Below are positions 30,150 through 41,032 of a stretch of DNA of 64,000 nucleotides, one piece after another. A model generated the notes under the pieces. It saw nothing but the letters and a program-made list of their open reading frames with translations, did no database searches and was not told where the DNA came from. The position numbers were made by a program, and so were the translations under genes. Source of the DNA: Lasiosphaeria ovina. Taxonomy: Eukaryota; Ascomycota; Sordariomycetes; Sordariales; Lasiosphaeriaceae. The DNA is taken from the NCBI GenBank assembly GCA_033439765.1, contig JAULSN010000013.1:1-64000 (forward strand). The letters are read 5' to 3'. How positions within the stretch are numbered: position 1 is the stretch's first letter; the number at the start of each line of letters is the position of its first letter.

Positions 30150-32168
30150 CTAGATGATCTTGACCAACTTTCTCTCCCAGCCAACAGAGTCATATGACTC
30201 CTCTAGACTCATGAGTACCTCTTCACCATTAATATAGCAGGTCTCGCGGCTTATCATACGTCGTAACAGACCGAACCTACGGAAGGAAGGGCTGTTTCCC
30301 GTCCGCACCAGGAGCAACGCGCAAACAACGAGTTTGGCCGTGTCATCGTCAACCGGGTCAGCGTCTGCCATGGCCCACTGTAAATGCATCGCGCAGATTT
30401 CGTCGCCGGCCTCGCACTCGTCGTCATCGCGTATGTACTTCCAATCCTCCGTTTGATCGACATAATCGTAATCACCGGGACTGCTGCACCTGAAACCTCG
30501 AAATGGTGTGCAGAATCCTTCCAGAGCGATGTAGGAGCCTTCTTCGGCGCCCATGAGGTGCTCTGGGCCATCGCCCCGGACAGGAACGATCTCGTGGCTA
30601 ACCAGACGGGGATTGTACGCATTTGGCCATTCTATCGAGGCAGGGGATGGGTCATACTGTCGGGATTCCCAAGCCCACGTTACACCACAGTCGCAAGCAG
30701 CCCAGCTCCAAGAGGGCGCGCGATAGATGGCGGAAGCCCGATTGCTTTCCATTCCTGAAGCTTCCCACGAGAGACACCGGACGAGGTATCCGCTCCACAG
30801 TCCAGCTAGGTATTCCCCGGCGTTGGCGAGACCGAATTGAAATAGAGCAGCCAGGCCGGCAACGGCGGGGAGTTTGTCGGTGGAAAACGTTAGTTTTCGC
30901 GGCGAATACTCCTCGATGCAGGAGAACCAAGCCTGTATGGCCTTGTCCGGGTCCAAGTTGGTGTGCGGAGCGACCTGGCGCGAGCTCTGCTGGTGCCACC
31001 GCGTGATTAAGTGTTGTACTCTTCTCCTCTTGGAGTTCGGAAAGTCTGGGTGCGCCGAGACGTTGAGGACGACGATGGGCTTATCCGAGGGTGGGCCTGG
31101 TTCCTGAGGTCGCGATAATTCGGGTCGGTAGTGATATGCACACTCTCAGATCATCTCCGTTCAAGTATAGCGTAAAATCCTCTTTGCCACAATCCGCTCT
31201 TGAGCGGCCCAGCCACGCGAGCTCAGAGCAGACTTTGCGATGATGGACTCACAAGAAACGATTCGGTCAAATTCGGTCTGACCTTTGGCCCAGGGTCGAT
31301 GTCGGCGAATGGCACTAGAAACGTATGCTTCTTCCGGCCGAGAGCAGGCGAGCGTATCAGTAGTCGTGGCAGAAAAATGCCCTCATTGCAATGTTTCGCG
31401 GACGTGGCCGAGAGCACGAGGGTTGCAGTGCCGAAGACGGATGTCATCTTGGGCGACTCGGCGAGCCAGTCAGCAGCCGAGTCCTGGAGAATACAGAGCG
31501 CGTCGATCCAAAGGTAGCGGATGCCAAGCCGTCGTGTAATGGTGATGGCGTCTTGAAAGTTGAGCGAAAGGGACTCGAGGTCAATACCGTGCTGCCACGT
31601 CGCTTCGTTCTGCAGCCCGAGCTTGGTCATGTCGGTGCATTGGCCCCAGCAGTGACTCAGGGCGATGAAGCGGGCCCTTGTCTCGGTTTGGGCAACAAAC
31701 AGGCGCGGCGGAGTCGATTTATCCTCGGCAATCTCGAGGACACGCTTCGGTAGGATGGGGTCTATGGCTGGCAATGATGCGCATGGTGTGTGCTGAGTAC
31801 TGTATTCTTGTAGCCAGCTCAGGGCCTTCTGCCAGCACGTTTCGTCGGTGGCCCTCTCTGGAGTCACAAAGCTGGACTGGTAGTTTTCCCCCGAGACGGC
31901 AACTACTGAAGTATATTTCAATTCCCTGCCTGTCCGGGGGTCGGTTGTAGTTAGGCTAGGCCAGAAGCTTGAACAGACGCTGATACGGGTGTCAGGACTG
32001 AGCGACAGAGTTTCGTTGACACTAGTGCGTAAACAAGTCACGGAAGAAGCGGCAGCCTTCGCAGCCCTGCGTTGCGTTTTGCTCGAGCTGTCCATAGTCT
32101 GGCAGATCGAAAGAATCGTGGGACATTTCTGGGTATGCTCCGCAAAAGGAACATAGCGCCATTGCCAT
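30150..32168 (-). pseudogene. HET-domain gene, inactivated (copy 1)
   Basis: Starting at the ATG at 32168 (MAMALCSFCG), fragments in order are a Cys-rich lead-in 'GCEGCRFFRDLF', then after a frame change near 32025 the HET core 'RARFIALSHCWGQ' and 'RLGIRYLWIDALCILQD'. A second frame change near 31220 precedes 'SSRGWAAQERI' and a C-terminal region ('SAIYRAPSWSWAACD') reaching the stop at 30150. Two TGA codons interrupt the third segment at 31161-31163 and 31146-31148. The second sits where the family has Trp, so TGG-to-TGA (G-to-A) explains it. HET proteins trigger non-self cell death in fungi; this copy cannot make the full protein. A live gene with unusual splicing is unlikely given two stops and two frame changes. 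Confidence 0.8.
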
Positions 32169-32735
32169 GTCTGCTGGTGTCGGTGTTCTCCGGGTTTGAG
32201 TGTTGATGATGCGTGCTGGAGATGCGGGGTCGCAGTTGCTGTTTGTCTCTACAAACGCTTTGAGGTATTCTGTCCGATAGCCAACTGCATAATGTATGCA
32301 CTGATACCAACACCGATAAATCCACCCCCTCCGCCTCTCCAACCCTTCCCAAACCTCGGGGGAAAAGAATGACCAACGCTAAATACACCCCGAGCTAGGC
32401 GCAAACTCTCATTAGCTCCAAATAGTTCTAGATGCTAATTAGATAGGGCGGCCATCAGTACTCAAGTTGTAGAGATATTGGCTTCGAGTTATCACTAATG
32501 TTTAATGTTGTGTGCTCTCTTATTTTGCGGTATTGTTAAGGTAGAGGTAGAAGTGTAGGGCCGGTAGGGTGCGAGAGGGTACGAGGGAGGATAGTCGAGA
32601 ATTACAGACGCAAGGGATACGAGAGAGAGAAGATACGTGCGGTAGGCGGTAGGGAGGTCAAGGGGATGTAATTTTTGACCAGTAATTAGATTCTCTTATC
32701 ATTCTTTATCCAAAATCTGGCCAGATTCTTGCTCG
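32169..32735. other. Intergenic between two HET pseudogenes
   Basis: AT-rich then purine-rich tract (32520-32650, repeated 'gtagg', 'gagaga'). No gene seen. Confidence 0.45.
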
Positions 32736-35458
32736 TCAGTGGACACACCAGTCCTGATCCTGACCGAATGTAATCCCAGATACGAGGCGAGCGTCTTGGG
32801 GATGCAGGGCTATCTCGGGAGAGACTGCGTCGACTTTTACGCGATATATGTACTGGATGGTGACTCTCGATAGCGTTTTCATGTCAGGCGCCTGCATGCC
32901 CGGACTTCCGACCGTCGTCCAGCGCGAACCCGGTATGGGCGTGTCTATGGATATGCCAAGCTCGTGGTCTTGGGTGATGCCCAGAGCCGCGGTGATGAGG
33001 AGGTTTTGCGGACTCAAGAAGCACGAGGACGCGGAGCCGGAGCCGGAGCGCCAGGCGCGGTGGTCAAGGAGTTGGCGCCTGGCCGCGGTGATGGAACTTC
33101 TAGCCGGTACGTATGCTCCCACCAGGTTAGTTTCCGTGGGAGGGCCTGCATGGCTGAAACTGCCAGAGGGGAGTATGTAGCATGCATGTGGTTTGCCATC
33201 CACTGCTGTGTCCATGCCATGGACTGGGGCATGGCAGCAGCGTACGATAAAGGCGGCTGATGTGGGATCGGATGGCTGTCGGGTTGAATGCCGCAGTGGC
33301 ATACATTTGCTGCTGCTGACCAAAGCTACCCGCCTATGGCGGCAGCGGCGGCGGCGGTGACGGCCAGTGCATGGGGGACGGCTGCAGGATGGGCGAGGGC
33401 CGAGCCGTGGCTTGAAATACACAACCGAGCCTGGCTGCAAGGGGGGGCCACTCGTTTCGAACTCGAACCCGGGTAACTGCACAAAGAGACCTTGGCCGTC
33501 GGGATGGGCCTAGGCGAGGGGGGCGCTGCTCTGGTCTTGCGCATCGCGGTATACGATAACGTCGGGCGGTTGGCGCAAGAAAGTCGCGGGCCCAGCGGTA
33601 TCCGTCCAGATGCAGTCTCTCGTGCTCGTGGAAAAGTGATTCTCGCGTCGAAGGTGCCGACCGAGTCGCAGAAGCCAGCTATGCGATCCTCAAAGCCTTG
33701 GCGTGCTCGCAGCGGGCCGGTATCCAGGCCAAGCAGGGTGGCGAAGCAGATGGGCAGGTCCTTCAGCCGGCTCGTCTGGCGGCTGCGGAGATACATGGCA
33801 CACGAATGCATCCGCACCGCCATAACTCTGCCTTTTGCCTGAGGAGAAGTGCTGCCGCTGGTCGACGCAGGTCCTTCCTCAAGCTGGCGGTAAAACTTTT
33901 CGAGGTCGCTGGCACAAAGCAGCTCAATGGGAGAGCATATATTTGCGGGCTCCGTGCGCCTGTCATAGGCCGTGGCGTTGCCCTCCCGCATGTTGTAGAA
34001 TGACTCGGCGCCCCCGTCAAGATGGAAGAACAGGTGCTTGGCCAGCTAACCCTCCTGCAGCGTCCAGAGGCGGTGGTGCCACGCCGATAGATGGATGCGC
34101 ATGTACTTTTCGACGATGCCCGAAGTGCGAGGCAGCACGCGGACGAACGAGTCTAGCACCAGGACACGGTCGGCTTGTCGGTACACCAAGGCCATCTGTC
34201 TGATTGCGAGAGATCGCGGATAGCTCCGCTGCCGATGGGGACACTGAGAGAGTCGATTCAGAAGGGGATTCCAACCTGGGAAGCTGGCGCGGCGCTCGAA
34301 GAGTACTCGCCGTCTGGCGACAGGTGGGTTTCTGCATAGAGGTCATTTACCATGGCCTGCAGGCGAGACAGCTGACAGATGGGAAGCGCGTTTTCCTTTC
34401 CGTCGTTTCCCAGGCCGTCAGCCCAAACGTGTGAGAAGGCCACGTAGGGCGGCGACGAGTTCCCACGCCGAGAAGAAGAGATAGAGCCAGGACGTGCTTC
34501 AAAAAGCTCCAAGGTCTTCCCGTTCCACAGCACGAGCAGGATCCCCTCTCGCTTAACGATGTCAAGGACGACATCAGGGATAGCTACGGCGTCCCTGCCG
34601 TCACAGGAGCAACTCAGAGAGGTATGAGCTGGGGTGTAATTCTCGGGATCGACGACCTTCATAAATTCGTTGCAGATGGATTCGTGACATGTTTCGTGGG
34701 AGCTCCGGCTGCGGGGACAGGGCGTGTCGCCGAAGTAGTAGTCGGCGCTGATAGAAGACCTCTGGAGCGATGCGGGATGGAAGGGAGTGTCACTGGCACA
34801 CCAGCCCATCTAGGCAAGACGTTCGCCCAGGACAAGGCTCGGGCCCCACGTTGGCAGATCATGCTCCTTGTAGCCGAATATGGCCGAGAGAGAGCTACCG
34901 AGGCTTTCTCCTAGAGCCATGACCGAGAGCTGGATGAGCTCCATCTGTCGACGGTGTGGCCGCGGCACACCCGCCGTCATGTCGCAGAATTGGCCGAGGA
35001 AATGTCGAATCTGCTCTAGGGTCTCTTTGATGTTTCCCCCCCTGTACGGTCTTGGGGTTGTTCACGCCCCGAGGGCCCCAGTCTGGCTCGGCCGCTGCCA
35101 TCCAGCGGCTAATGAGGGCCTGGAGGGCCGTGCTGTGGACGACGACTCGCAGGTCCCATGGTTGTCGACCTCGCTCCGGAGAAAGTCGCGCGCCCGAACG
35201 GGAATTCCCACCCGGGCAAATACGGCGATCAAGCATCCGAAGTAGGCACGTCTGAAGAGCGTTCGCAGCCTCGACTGGGCTCCTGCTGGCGAAGCTCAGC
35301 TCGCCCATCTTCGCGGGCGATACCCATCCTTGGCGGAGCCAATAGGCCTTCAGATATTGCAAGGCATCTACGGGAACATCTGCGGCCTCGTACTCCTCCG
35401 CGGCCACGTAGGGAATTCGGAATGGCGGTGAGGAACTTCCAGTCTTGAGGTGTTCCAT
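32736..35458 (-). pseudogene. HET-domain gene of the 'SHVWADGLGN' subtype, inactivated (copy 2)
   Basis: The likely original start is the ATG at 35458 (MEHLKTG). The frame holds to 'SRWMAAAEPDWGP', then a run of seven G (35036-35042 on this strand) shifts the frame. After it 'ETLEQIRHFLGQFCD' resumes, followed by a TAG at 34810-34812. Next comes the HET signature 'VAFSHVWADGLGN', then TGA at 34258-34260 exactly where 'FWID' is expected. A one-base frame change near 34215 precedes 'MALVYRQADRVLVLD' and 'HRLWTLQEG', which is followed by TAG at 34046-34048. The downstream conserved 'ICFATLLGLDTGPL' and 'VQLPGFEFE' blocks are in different frames. All three stops fit single C-to-T or G-to-A changes from CAG or TGG. 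The order of motifs identifies the family firmly; the gene is dead. Confidence 0.85.
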
Positions 35459-37249
35459 GGTAAATTCTAGAGCTGTGTCTGGGCATCTACCTACCGTAGG
35501 TACTGAGGCCACATGTCTGTCGTTGACTCAACCTATCCTGTCCTGCGGGATTGGGCTTTTAACTGCCCCGGCAGAATTTTCCACCGAACTCGTCCCCTTC
35601 TGGCAGTCGACCTCGAGAGGCGCTGGCTTCGGCAAGAGGCTTCTATTCAGTCCGCATCCTCTACGCTCTGGGCTTCCAATGCACCCAACAGTGATGTAAC
35701 TACCTGCCTTAGCTGCCTTAGGTACCTAGGTAGGTTAGGTAGTTACCTTAGGTATTTATTCGGCATAAAGAAGTTGCAATAATTAGACCTAGGTACCTAA
35801 CCATAGTTCGGCCGTGCCGTAACAGGTATCTTAGAACCTATATAATGATATCACTTTTGATGACGGATGTCTTTTGGAAGGGCTGATTCCCCGAGTGCGT
35901 GTTTGTTTGCAGACACCTCAGCACCTTACTGACTTACCCTTGAAGCTCAGGCCCTCAACTTCACTATGAGAATGCAAACGACTGGCGACATGCGCAATTT
36001 AACGCGCCGTTGATGATACGAAGCCGTAAGAGGCTAAGATATAGAAGGTGGTGGGAATTCAACTGGAATGATATAAATGCCAAGTGTAACGGCGTGCCAT
36101 TACGCCGGCAGACAATACTAATACCTGTTGCCTGGCTCTCTGGGCAACAGCATTTATATGGTCATATTGCACTTGATCTGGAATGACTGAGCATTGAATT
36201 GTCTGGTTAGATCGATCTAAAATACAGGTAAAATAAGCTACCTGGCAAGTCAGGAAGGGGTCGCTGAACGGTGCCTCCGGCAGCCCTCCGGGGGCGCCTG
36301 CGGCGGGCAGCTCGCTACACTCGGTATTCCACGGCTTAAGGAATCCGAGGATTATCCGATCGACCAGTCCCCGTTGTCCATTTCGACACGGACGTAAACT
36401 GGCCAATCAGCGTTCGAAAAAACATTCGGCACCCTCACGGTAAAAGAGAAGAGACAGCCTCTCTACGCCACCTCCGGCTCGCAAGCTCGCCTACGGTGGC
36501 TCCGTTCAGCTGAATAAAGCGTCTTCTCATAGCCAACAAGACTGAATTTCCCCACGGAAATCCGTACACAGGGCAGGCATTCCAGGCAAAAAGGAATACC
36601 GTAGAAATGAACGAATCTCCGGTGTAAGGGATGCAGGTGGTTTGAGGGCATTCCGAACGCAAGGGAGGGAAGAAAAACAGGTATTTTGTATGCAAGGGTC
36701 ATATGCCTCCAAGGTCCTCGGGGTAATTACCTATTGTGACATGTGTATCTCAAATGCCCTCATTGGCTAAGTGGGCCTTCGGCCCTGTAAGCGTTGGTGT
36801 TGGCGTTGGCCTGGCTCCAGGTTTCCTGGCCTACACCCCGCAGTGTGGGGGAAACGAGCCCAGCACCCCTCAAGCAGACGCGACGCGACCTGATTCCCAC
36901 CACACGCGAAGCCACACAGGAAGTCACACCCCGACTCCCCACCCCTCCTCTGCCGTCCTTATGCGGGATTCCAGAAGCCCGCATCATTCAGGTATGTTAT
37001 ACATGCTCTACGTTCTCCAGATCTTGGTTTGATTGGGACTAGAAAGAACCGCCGCTTCCAACTAATATCCAACGTTGCTAGTCACCCTCTTCCACGACAC
37101 CAGACATCCCTGCGAGACACCCTGCGAGACCGACCTCGAAGACAACACCCTCCTGTATCGTCCTCGATAATCAACCTCACGAAATCGGACGCGACGCTGG
37201 AGCCCATCTAACCCAGAAACAACCGACCCTCCCTATACTTTCTTCGACA
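35459..37249. other. Intergenic with palindromes and a dispersed repeat copy
   Basis: No supported gene. It holds the palindromic GGTACCTAGG cluster (35695-35800) and an inverted copy of the dispersed 27-bp repeat (36121-36147). An open minus-strand stretch at 36059-36406 covers the repeat and lacks family features. The last ~250 bp before 37250 is pyrimidine-rich (ccctccctatactttcttcgac) and probably contains the leader of the next gene. Confidence 0.5.
35695..35800. repeat. Cluster of palindromic TACCTAGGTA motifs
   Basis: Four overlapping versions of (C)TTAGGTACCTAGG/TACCTTAGGTA occur in about 100 bp ('gccttaggtacctaggtagg', 'taccttaggta', 'gacctaggtacctaac'). Related palindromes are at 14933-14952 and 57940-57950. 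They have no coding capacity. Confidence 0.7.
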
Positions 37250-39469
37250 ATGGCTCCCAGCAGCTCAACACGTGGGGTGAAGCGGCGGCGACCGAATATC
37301 GACTCGGACACCAGAGATGACGATACCCCTATCAAGTCCGACCCTCGTGTCATGGCCGAGCCAGGAAGCGAGGGTGAAGGCATTCCACAGGACGTCAACC
37401 CAGCTCGTGGCCAGTTGGCTCTCCGGGTTGCAAACGGCAGCGATATTGCAGGGAGACCAGACGGAGCAGCCTCACAGGGCCCAGGCCCAGCCGGGAACGG
37501 GAACCTATACACGATAATTGTCGGCGACGAGGAACGAACGTTTCCTCAGTCCAAATTCTTCGAATCTGTTTGGGGGGATGCTTTGGATTCTCCTTGCTTC
37601 TGCTGTGGCCTGGAGTTTACATTGCGACCGGGAGACATCCCAGATCACGAGTCCCCCCCGGGCGGCAGAAGGATTCTACGATCGATCTCGCTCGCAACAT
37701 CGATGACCAGGGTCATTCAACAGGATGACGATATCAGACACCCTCGCCATCCTGTATCTACCTTCCGGGTCGTGAATCGCCATTTTGATTGCGCCGGCGA
37801 GGCCGATGTCGTCTACCTTCACATTTCGCTGAATTGGCACGATTCCGTGGCTTCGGCCAAAGATTTGGGCTCGGGCGAGCCCGTGGATTCCGAACCCGCA
37901 AGATTGCTCCACCAAACCGTGGCCGACACCCTGAATGCTCTGCAGGCATATGATCCCGGTACACGCAAGGTTGAGATAATGCATGACTATCTCAGCACCC
38001 CCTTCTGGCACCCGCATCTGAACAGATTCTGCGACAAATGGTTTCAGTCCATGAAGGCCCCCGCCTCTACAATCCCGGTCTGGCTTGCCTTTCACTGGCA
38101 CGACGTTAGCTCGGCGTCCCTCGTGGGCCTGTACGAGGACACATCCCCGCAACGGTTCATCAAGCATTTATCGAAAATTCTGGAGTCTAGCTGGTTCAGG
38201 AGCCTGCCCGCGAGGTTCGACTACTGTCAGACTAGTCGAGTCCTTGTCATCAGCAAAGACCCTGTGGTATTCCACGCGTCCAGTCTTTTCAAAGGGCTGC
38301 ATGACAAGACTAGGAGCTATCTGTACGGCCCTCCGACTAGCTCTCCCAGTTCCATGCCCGGAAAATCGAAATACACGAGCATCTATCAACTCTCGAACAG
38401 ATTGATATTCAACCTCCAGTCCTGGGGGACTTTACCTTCGCATTGTCTCTCGATTCATGCTGCGTTGCACTTGATTGGCTACGAATCAGGTTGGGAACGG
38501 GCTGAACACATCAGGGCTCTCTACGACTTGATGGGTCTTGGTGCAAAACTTCCAAATGACCGCTTTCTTCAGGTGTACCGTCTTGCGATTTGGGCCCTTG
38601 AGATGGGAGACCCCTCTCCACTCTTGATGATACCGATGGGTGCGACGGAGCCGGACCCACGAGCCCCGTGGTTGCGTGCCTATTCGGAACTCACGTGGGA
38701 CCTAGGTCTTTGCCAGTCCCTTTCAAGGGCCCCATCCATCATTCGAGACGGGAACCTCAAGGCGCGAGTCGAATTTGTGGGGACCATTATGGATTGGGAG
38801 TTATTTGATGTTTCGGAGAACACAACAAGCGACGAAATATTCTGCCAGGCCGTCTCGAATATCCTTCTACTTAGCAGCAACTTGACCGCCTTTTTCGGGG
38901 CCATCGACCGTATATTTCCCGGGTACGGCAACATCAACCCCTTCAACCTCGACGTCGATGAGTGGCAGAAGAGGCGTGAAAGGGCTGTTAGCGTTCTCTT
39001 GAAGGCCTGGTCTGATTCTGGTACTCAGTTCAGCTTCAATGACCCAGCACAGCCCTACAATGACAAGCAACTGGACATTGCGAAGTCGCTTGTCCGTGCC
39101 ATGGAGCTTCATCAACATGGTATGATGAAATATGCACGGCTCCTGTACAGTTTTGATGAGATCAGGACACGTTTTAAGACGTATGGCCGCGCCATGGACG
39201 GCTTAGCACAAATCCGGTGCCTCCAGGGCCACAGAGACGTGTTTCGACTCACGTGCTGGGAGACCCCGAAGACCAAGGTCGCCAAAGTATACCGACTTCC
39301 GGGCAGAGTATACGCCCACACTGTGCAGGCTGGGCTGGGAATTGTGGTGTGTGAAGGGAGAATCATCGGCAGGATGACGTCTGGGACCTTTCCCCCGACA
39401 TGCATGGGCTCTTGCAAGACGACTACTGTGCTGGACCTTGGGTCTGTGATATTAGACGAACAAGTCTAG
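37250..39469 (+). CDS. Divergent HET-like protein, intact
   Basis: Single exon, 739 residues. It begins with a Ser/Lys/Arg-rich N-terminus including 'GVKRRRPN' (possible nuclear signal) and a ~90-residue disordered region. A Cys motif 'SPCFCCGLEF' (~113) follows. The middle carries 'IMHDYLSTPFWHPHLN' (~244), which resembles the 'DYLSVPQW' block of a divergent group of fungal HET-type proteins, and an 'IPVWLAFHWHDV' stretch. The C-terminal half ends in a segment like other HET C-termini (VFRLTCWETPKTKVAKVYRLPGR). The canonical HET 'SYVWGD' and 'WIDAICINQ' motifs are not seen. It lies beside three other HET loci. Assignment to the HET-like group is moderate; biochemical role unknown. Confidence 0.65.
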   Translation: MAPSSSTRGVKRRRPNIDSDTRDDDTPIKSDPRVMAEPGSEGEGIPQDVNPARGQLALRVANGSDIAGRPDGAASQGPGPAGNGNLYTIIVGDEERTFPQSKFFESVWGDALDSPCFCCGLEFTLRPGDIPDHESPPGGRRILRSISLATSMTRVIQQDDDIRHPRHPVSTFRVVNRHFDCAGEADVVYLHISLNWHDSVASAKDLGSGEPVDSEPARLLHQTVADTLNALQAYDPGTRKVEIMHDYLSTPFWHPHLNRFCDKWFQSMKAPASTIPVWLAFHWHDVSSASLVGLYEDTSPQRFIKHLSKILESSWFRSLPARFDYCQTSRVLVISKDPVVFHASSLFKGLHDKTRSYLYGPPTSSPSSMPGKSKYTSIYQLSNRLIFNLQSWGTLPSHCLSIHAALHLIGYESGWERAEHIRALYDLMGLGAKLPNDRFLQVYRLAIWALEMGDPSPLLMIPMGATEPDPRAPWLRAYSELTWDLGLCQSLSRAPSIIRDGNLKARVEFVGTIMDWELFDVSENTTSDEIFCQAVSNILLLSSNLTAFFGAIDRIFPGYGNINPFNLDVDEWQKRRERAVSVLLKAWSDSGTQFSFNDPAQPYNDKQLDIAKSLVRAMELHQHGMMKYARLLYSFDEIRTRFKTYGRAMDGLAQIRCLQGHRDVFRLTCWETPKTKVAKVYRLPGRVYAHTVQAGLGIVVCEGRIIGRMTSGTFPPTCMGSCKTTTVLDLGSVILDEQV

Positions 39470-41032
39470 CTCGCCTTTTTGTATATTATTTGGGTACTGT
39501 AGGTCTTTGACGGCTCCGTTTTGTACAAATTAGTATCTCTTGAATAGTGGACTTGGGGGGTTTACCGAATGTACCTCGGAAACAAAGACCTACGTTAGGT
39601 TGTCGGTGTTTTGGGGATATGAATAACAATCATCTTGATGTAAATCTCCCCGAAAAATGGCCCATGCTTCTATTTGGCTGCATTTCTAATTAATGATTTG
39701 AACTACTTTCTGCACAAAGTTACATCCACCGACTAGAAGAGAATATGGAGGAACGGCCAAGATCTTGGATACTGTAATTATCCCAACCAGGAGAACGGAG
39801 TCCGAGTTTTCTCACGCGGAGACCTCGAGATTTTGCCTAGACACCTCAATGCGATTGCGGCAGCGCCATTTCCAAAAAAAAGAAATTCCAGGAACTGGGC
39901 AAATAATTATCAGAACCCGGTCGCGCGTTAAAAGCAGTAGGCGAAACGAGACCGTCAATGCGAGTGCGTGTATTATTAATATAAGAAAAATGAGAGCCGG
40001 CTTAAGACAGGCCGTGCGATTATTCAAATCTTGACACTGCGGAAAAGGCGGGAATCAAACCTGGTAAACGCCAGGGCCCGATTTGGTATAACATGTCTCA
40101 CATTTAATATAGAGGTTCGCGAGAAATTAGCGATTGCCCTCCGAGGAGCAAGGAATCAGGATCCAGAGTTGGCCAGTAGAGTTGGTGCGGTATTGCACGA
40201 TGCCTAGAGGAGAGAGAGGTAGCTGGCCAGAGCCAGCGAGAACGAGAGCCATTGTGACCTTATTGTCCCGATCCCCGCAAGCACGGCACGGAGTCTCCAC
40301 CGAGTACGACATCCTCAGCAAGGCAGGGAACGATGGCACGATTCTAGAAAACAACCAGCAGTGCGGATCCGCTTGTCATTCCACGAATAGCACTGTCAAG
40401 GCTGGGACCCATTTCCGGGGGAAGGCGCACAACCTGCTTAGGTCTCCACCGATTAGAAGCTTCACAAGAAGACCAGATAAAGGGTAGGGCGTACGGTCAC
40501 AAGAAGAAGAGTTACCAGTATTGGAATAGCGATATTCGTGACCGTACCTTTGGTGAAGAAGGGAGGTGGTGTGAGTCACGTGCTGAGCCTACGTACCCGC
40601 TCACATCCAGCTGGATGGCTGGCTCTGGCCGCGGTCGGATAATGCAACACAGGAACACGGAGGTGCCGACTTTGCCGCCGCATGTGCTGCATTGTTTGTG
40701 TGCTGCGTTCCTGCGTTCCATATTAGCTCCAATTTTGTTTCCGAATCAAGATTAGCACGGCAGCATCGCATCAGGTCCAAGCTGAATCTTCCTTTTTGGA
40801 GCCTCTCAGCTCGCCACTGGTTCTGTGTGCGTATACAAAACGACACTCTTGTATGTCCTGTTGAGATTAGTCGGTCGTGTCAAGCAAGAGCCAGCCAGGG
40901 CTTCCGAGTCTAGTCTCAGCTGGCCAACACCCAATATTGTGACTCACTTCTGCTTCAGCTAGCCAACAAGCAATATTCCGACTCCCTTCTGATTCGCTAA
41001 TAAAGAGTGGGAGTCTCCTTATCCCAGCTATT
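39470..41032. other. Intergenic, with a 39-bp tandem duplication
   Basis: No supported gene. A 39-bp unit at 40918-40956 is repeated with changes at 40957-40995 (agctggccaacac.. / agctagccaacaag..), just upstream of the truncated HET gene. Short open stretches of under 120 codons at 40127-40487 lack family features. Confidence 0.5.

Noticed and set aside
32022..32342. Longer N-terminal start for HET copy 1 (MERRRGW...)
   Set aside because: The extra residues lack family similarity; the Met at 32168 directly precedes the conserved Cys-rich lead-in.
40030..40090. tRNA-like B box (ggtttgattccc on the minus strand)
   Set aside because: The would-be T-stem arms do not pair and no A box is placed correctly.
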